Shown here one piece after another: positions 7,632 to 9,645 of a DNA stretch of 9,645 nucleotides (position 1 is its first letter; each line of letters opens with the position of its first letter). Origin of the DNA: Halorhodospira sp. Lineage in GTDB: Bacteria > Pseudomonadota > Gammaproteobacteria > Nitrococcales > Halorhodospiraceae. The DNA is taken from NCBI GenBank assembly GCA_007127935.1, contig SKYL01000271.1, forward strand, positions 1 through 9,645. The letters are read 5' to 3'. The notes below the pieces were generated by a model. The model had not been told where the DNA came from and searched no databases. It saw only the letters and a list, made by a program, of their open reading frames with translations. The position numbers and the translations under genes are program-made.

Positions 7632-9356
7632 TCAACCGGCCGGGTCGGGCGGCCGCCCTTCGCCGTTGACACCAGTGTTGCCGTTCCCGGCGGTGCCCTC
7701 CGGCGCCGGCGACTCCTCGGTCTCTTCTTCGTCGTCCGCTTCCTGGCGCAGCACTTTGTGGATCTTGCGGGTATAGAGGGCGGCCTTGACGGCCTGATCG
7801 AGAATCCGGCGGATGGCGGAGAGTTCATCCAGGCGGCTGACCATGTGGCGCACCGGGATGCGGCCGGCGGTCCCGGCGTAGAGGAGCCGCCGCTTGACCT
7901 CCTGGTACGACGCCTCCAGCCCCTTGTGGGCCTTGCGCAGCTTCTTCGGACGGAAATCCTCCAACTCCGCGTCGGCCCGTTGCAGCAAAGCGATCGCCTC
8001 GCGCTTGAAGTCGTTGACGGCACCGGCCAACGGCTCGTCCTGGATATCCGCCAACCGCCTGCCGGTCATCTCCAGCGCCCGCTCCACCATGTCTTCGTAG
8101 TACTGGGTGATGCGCACGGCGTCGGCGAACGACCGGCTCATGGGTTCCGGCAGATCGGCGTTCCGGGTCGCCAAGCTGGTGAAATCGCCCACCGCGATCA
8201 CCAGCCGCTCGATGATTTGCTTATCCTGCGCCAACCACTGGCCCGCGTCCCCCTCGGCACTGACGGCGGACGCCGACGCCCGGCGGGCGATATCACCAAT
8301 CCGGGCCAGCTCCAGGTTTAACGCCTCCAAGGCCAGCGCCGGCGTGCCGGCGACGTTCTTGTCCAGGTGGCGCGGTTTACCCAGGTCCTCCTCGGCGGTG
8401 ACGAACATCCGCTCCAGCACCCGCACCAGCCACGGCGTCAGCGGCCAGACCATGGCGGTGCCGGTCAGCTTGGTGGCGGTGTGGAAGAGGGCCAGCACCG
8501 TGGCCGGATTGGGATCAAGACCCAGGGCTCGGGCCAGCGCCGCCCCTCCCGCCAGCAACAGCGGCATAATGAAGAACGCGGCGATGCCGGTGAGGACGTT
8601 GAAGAACGTCAGCGCCATGGCCGCCCGCTTGGCGTTGGAAGTGGCGCCGATCACGGCCAACAGCGCGGTGGAGGTGGTCCCCACGTTGGCCCCGATGACC
8701 ATGGCGGCGGCGGCGTCCAGCGGAATGACACCGGTGCCGGCGGCGGTGAGGGTCACCGCCAGCGCCGCGCTGGAGGAGTTCATCAACACCGTCAACACCA
8801 TGCCGATGAGGGTGAAGATCAGCAGGCTGACCAACCCCGCCCCGGCATACCGCGCCAAATCGAAGTGCTGCTCCACCCCATCGAAGGTGGTCTTCAGCAC
8901 GTCGATGCCGAGGAAGAAGATGCCGAATCCGGCCAGCGCCTCCCCCAGCGCCCCCCGCCGGCTTCCCCCGCCGGTGACGCGCAGCGCCATGCCGATGGCG
9001 ATGGCCGGCATGGCCAGATCCTGGATATTGACGTTGAAGCCGACCACGGCCACCAGCCAACTGGTGGCCGTGGTGCCGACGTTGCTGCCGATGATCACGC
9101 CCACCGACTGGAAGAGCGTCATCAAGCCGGCGTTGACGAAGCCGATGGTGGCGACCGTCACCGCGGTGGACGACTGCACCATGGCGGTGATGACGATCCC
9201 CGAAAGGATGCCGCGCCCGGTGGTGGCGGTGCCGTGGGCCAGGATCTCCCGCAGGGCGTTGCCGGCGGCGACCTTCAGCCCGTCGGTCATCAACTTCATG
9301 CCGAGCAGGAAGAGACCCACGCCGCCGAGAAAGGTCACTGCCATCCATCCGCTCAT
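7632..9356 (-). CDS. Na+/phosphate cotransporter (PNaS family) with PhoU-like C-terminal region
   Basis: This 574-residue inner-membrane protein probably imports or exports phosphate with Na+. The hydrophobic part (about 1-320) holds the two inverted family repeats. Repeat one has MVQSSTAVTVATIGFVNAG (59-77) and IIGSNVGTTATSWLVA (88-103). Repeat two has LMNSSSAALAVTLTAAGTGVI (191-211) and VIGANVGTTSTALLAV (220-235). The second QSSS-type motif reads NSSS here. Residues about 340-540 are helical and PhoU-like (RIGDIARRASASAV, ITQYYEDMVERALEM), a regulatory domain seen in NptA-like bacterial members. The last 35 residues are acidic and disordered (DDEEETEESPAPEG). The ATG at 9356 fits the first membrane segment. 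It has no good ribosome site, so the ATG at 9344 is an alternative. An upstream extension to 9482 is proline/glycine-rich and overlaps a divergent gene. Whether it shares a transcript with otsB is uncertain. Confidence 0.9.
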   Translation of the reverse strand: MSGWMAVTFLGGVGLFLLGMKLMTDGLKVAAGNALREILAHGTATTGRGILSGIVITAMVQSSTAVTVATIGFVNAGLMTLFQSVGVIIGSNVGTTATSWLVAVVGFNVNIQDLAMPAIAIGMALRVTGGGSRRGALGEALAGFGIFFLGIDVLKTTFDGVEQHFDLARYAGAGLVSLLIFTLIGMVLTVLMNSSSAALAVTLTAAGTGVIPLDAAAAMVIGANVGTTSTALLAVIGATSNAKRAAMALTFFNVLTGIAAFFIMPLLLAGGAALARALGLDPNPATVLALFHTATKLTGTAMVWPLTPWLVRVLERMFVTAEEDLGKPRHLDKNVAGTPALALEALNLELARIGDIARRASASAVSAEGDAGQWLAQDKQIIERLVIAVGDFTSLATRNADLPEPMSRSFADAVRITQYYEDMVERALEMTGRRLADIQDEPLAGAVNDFKREAIALLQRADAELEDFRPKKLRKAHKGLEASYQEVKRRLLYAGTAGRIPVRHMVSRLDELSAIRRILDQAVKAALYTRKIHKVLRQEADDEEETEESPAPEGTAGNGNTGVNGEGRPPDPAG

Positions 9357-9470
9357 GGATTGGAGTCTACCCGAGCCCGGTGGTCCATGTGTGGGCTGGC
9401 ACACATCGTCGGCCGCCGGCTTGGCGCACCATGGAGACCGTTCCGGGCCACCCCCACCGGAGAGGTCGCC
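9357..9470. promoter_or_regulatory. Divergent intergenic region with an inverted repeat (9387-9406)
   Basis: This 114-bp region separates the phosphate transporter gene (- strand) from the secreted-protein gene (+ strand) and should hold both promoters. It contains ATGTGTG at 9387-9393 and CACACAT at 9400-9406, a perfect inverted repeat with a 6-nt spacer (20 bp total). This is the geometry of a dimeric regulator site. I see no convincing -10/-35 pair; the region is GC-rich. A GGAGAGG ribosome site at 9459-9465 serves the + strand gene. Confidence 0.45.
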
Positions 9471-9645
9471 ATGTGCCGCCACCGTCTGCTTCAGGTCGCT
9501 CTATTGATTGCCCTGTTGCCGGCCGTCGCTCAACCGGCGTGGAGCCATCCACCGCGGCTCAGCGACCACCAGATCCATCTGCTGGCCTACGCTTGGCATG
9601 TGGGGGAAGAGTACGACCTCTCCCTAACCATGGCCGGCATCCTGA
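9471..9645 (+). CDS. Secreted protein, 3'-truncated by the window edge; possible transglycosylase-like
   Basis: The frame runs from the ATG at 9471 to the right edge without a stop (58 codons seen). GGAGAGG sits 5 nt upstream. The N-terminus MCRHRLLQVALLIALLPAVA is a clear signal peptide, with cleavage expected near PAWS (about residue 25), so the product is exported. The start of the mature part, LAYAWHVGEEYDLSLTMAGIL, looks like the first helices of lysozyme-like/soluble lytic transglycosylase proteins. In those, a helix with a YDL-type turn precedes the catalytic glutamate. That glutamate would lie beyond the edge, so the function is a guess. The gene is divergent from the phosphate transporter. 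That it is a real gene is well supported by ribosome site, signal peptide and open frame. Confidence 0.6.
   Translation, partial: MCRHRLLQVALLIALLPAVAQPAWSHPPRLSDHQIHLLAYAWHVGEEYDLSLTMAGIL

Noticed and set aside
8107..9507. A 466-codon open frame on the + strand opposite the phosphate transporter gene
   Set aside because: The composition is repetitive and mirrors the antisense of a membrane protein. The - strand frame carries the family's paired motifs.

Overview
The window is GC-rich DNA, tightly packed with chromosomal genes and with no sign of mobile elements, RNA genes or CRISPR. The gene set points to a gammaproteobacterium, perhaps an environmental, sulfur-associated or halotolerant one. 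It includes a SlyD-type FKBP isomerase, a c551-like cytochrome, an ArsR-rhodanese fusion regulator, an OtsA/OtsB trehalose pathway and proteobacterial glucokinase. This placement is inferred from protein families only and is not secure.

Left part (1-2593). An MFS permease, cut off at its 5' end, is followed after 21 bp by a regulator joining an ArsR winged helix to a rhodanese domain, both on the + strand. A small exported c-type cytochrome lies convergent to them on the - strand. It is divergent from slyD (+ strand) across a 130-bp intergenic region.

Middle (2595-7548, - strand). A compact trehalose/glucose operon reads otsB (trehalose-6-phosphate phosphatase), a GH15 glycosidase, otsA (trehalose-6-phosphate synthase), then glk (glucokinase). 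The last two junctions are ATGA overlaps of 4 bp, which suggests translational coupling. If the GH15 enzyme is a trehalase, the operon encodes synthesis of trehalose, its hydrolysis to glucose, and re-phosphorylation of that glucose. That would be a closed trehalose cycle in one transcript. The operon ends against slyD with only 18 bp between stop codons, and a long, nearly perfect GC-rich inverted repeat spans this convergent junction.

Right part (7632-9645). Upstream of otsB on the same strand is a Na+/phosphate cotransporter with a C-terminal PhoU-like region. The 83-bp gap between them holds an inverted repeat with 8-bp arms. The cotransporter is divergent from a secreted protein that runs off the right edge. 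The 114-bp divergent region holds a second inverted repeat with 7-bp arms.

No gene-free stretch exceeds 130 bp. Nothing here is clearly a new defence or mobile system. The points most worth a second look are the four-gene trehalose cycle, the stem-loop shared by the slyD and glk ends, and the ArsR-rhodanese regulator without cysteines in its DNA-binding domain.
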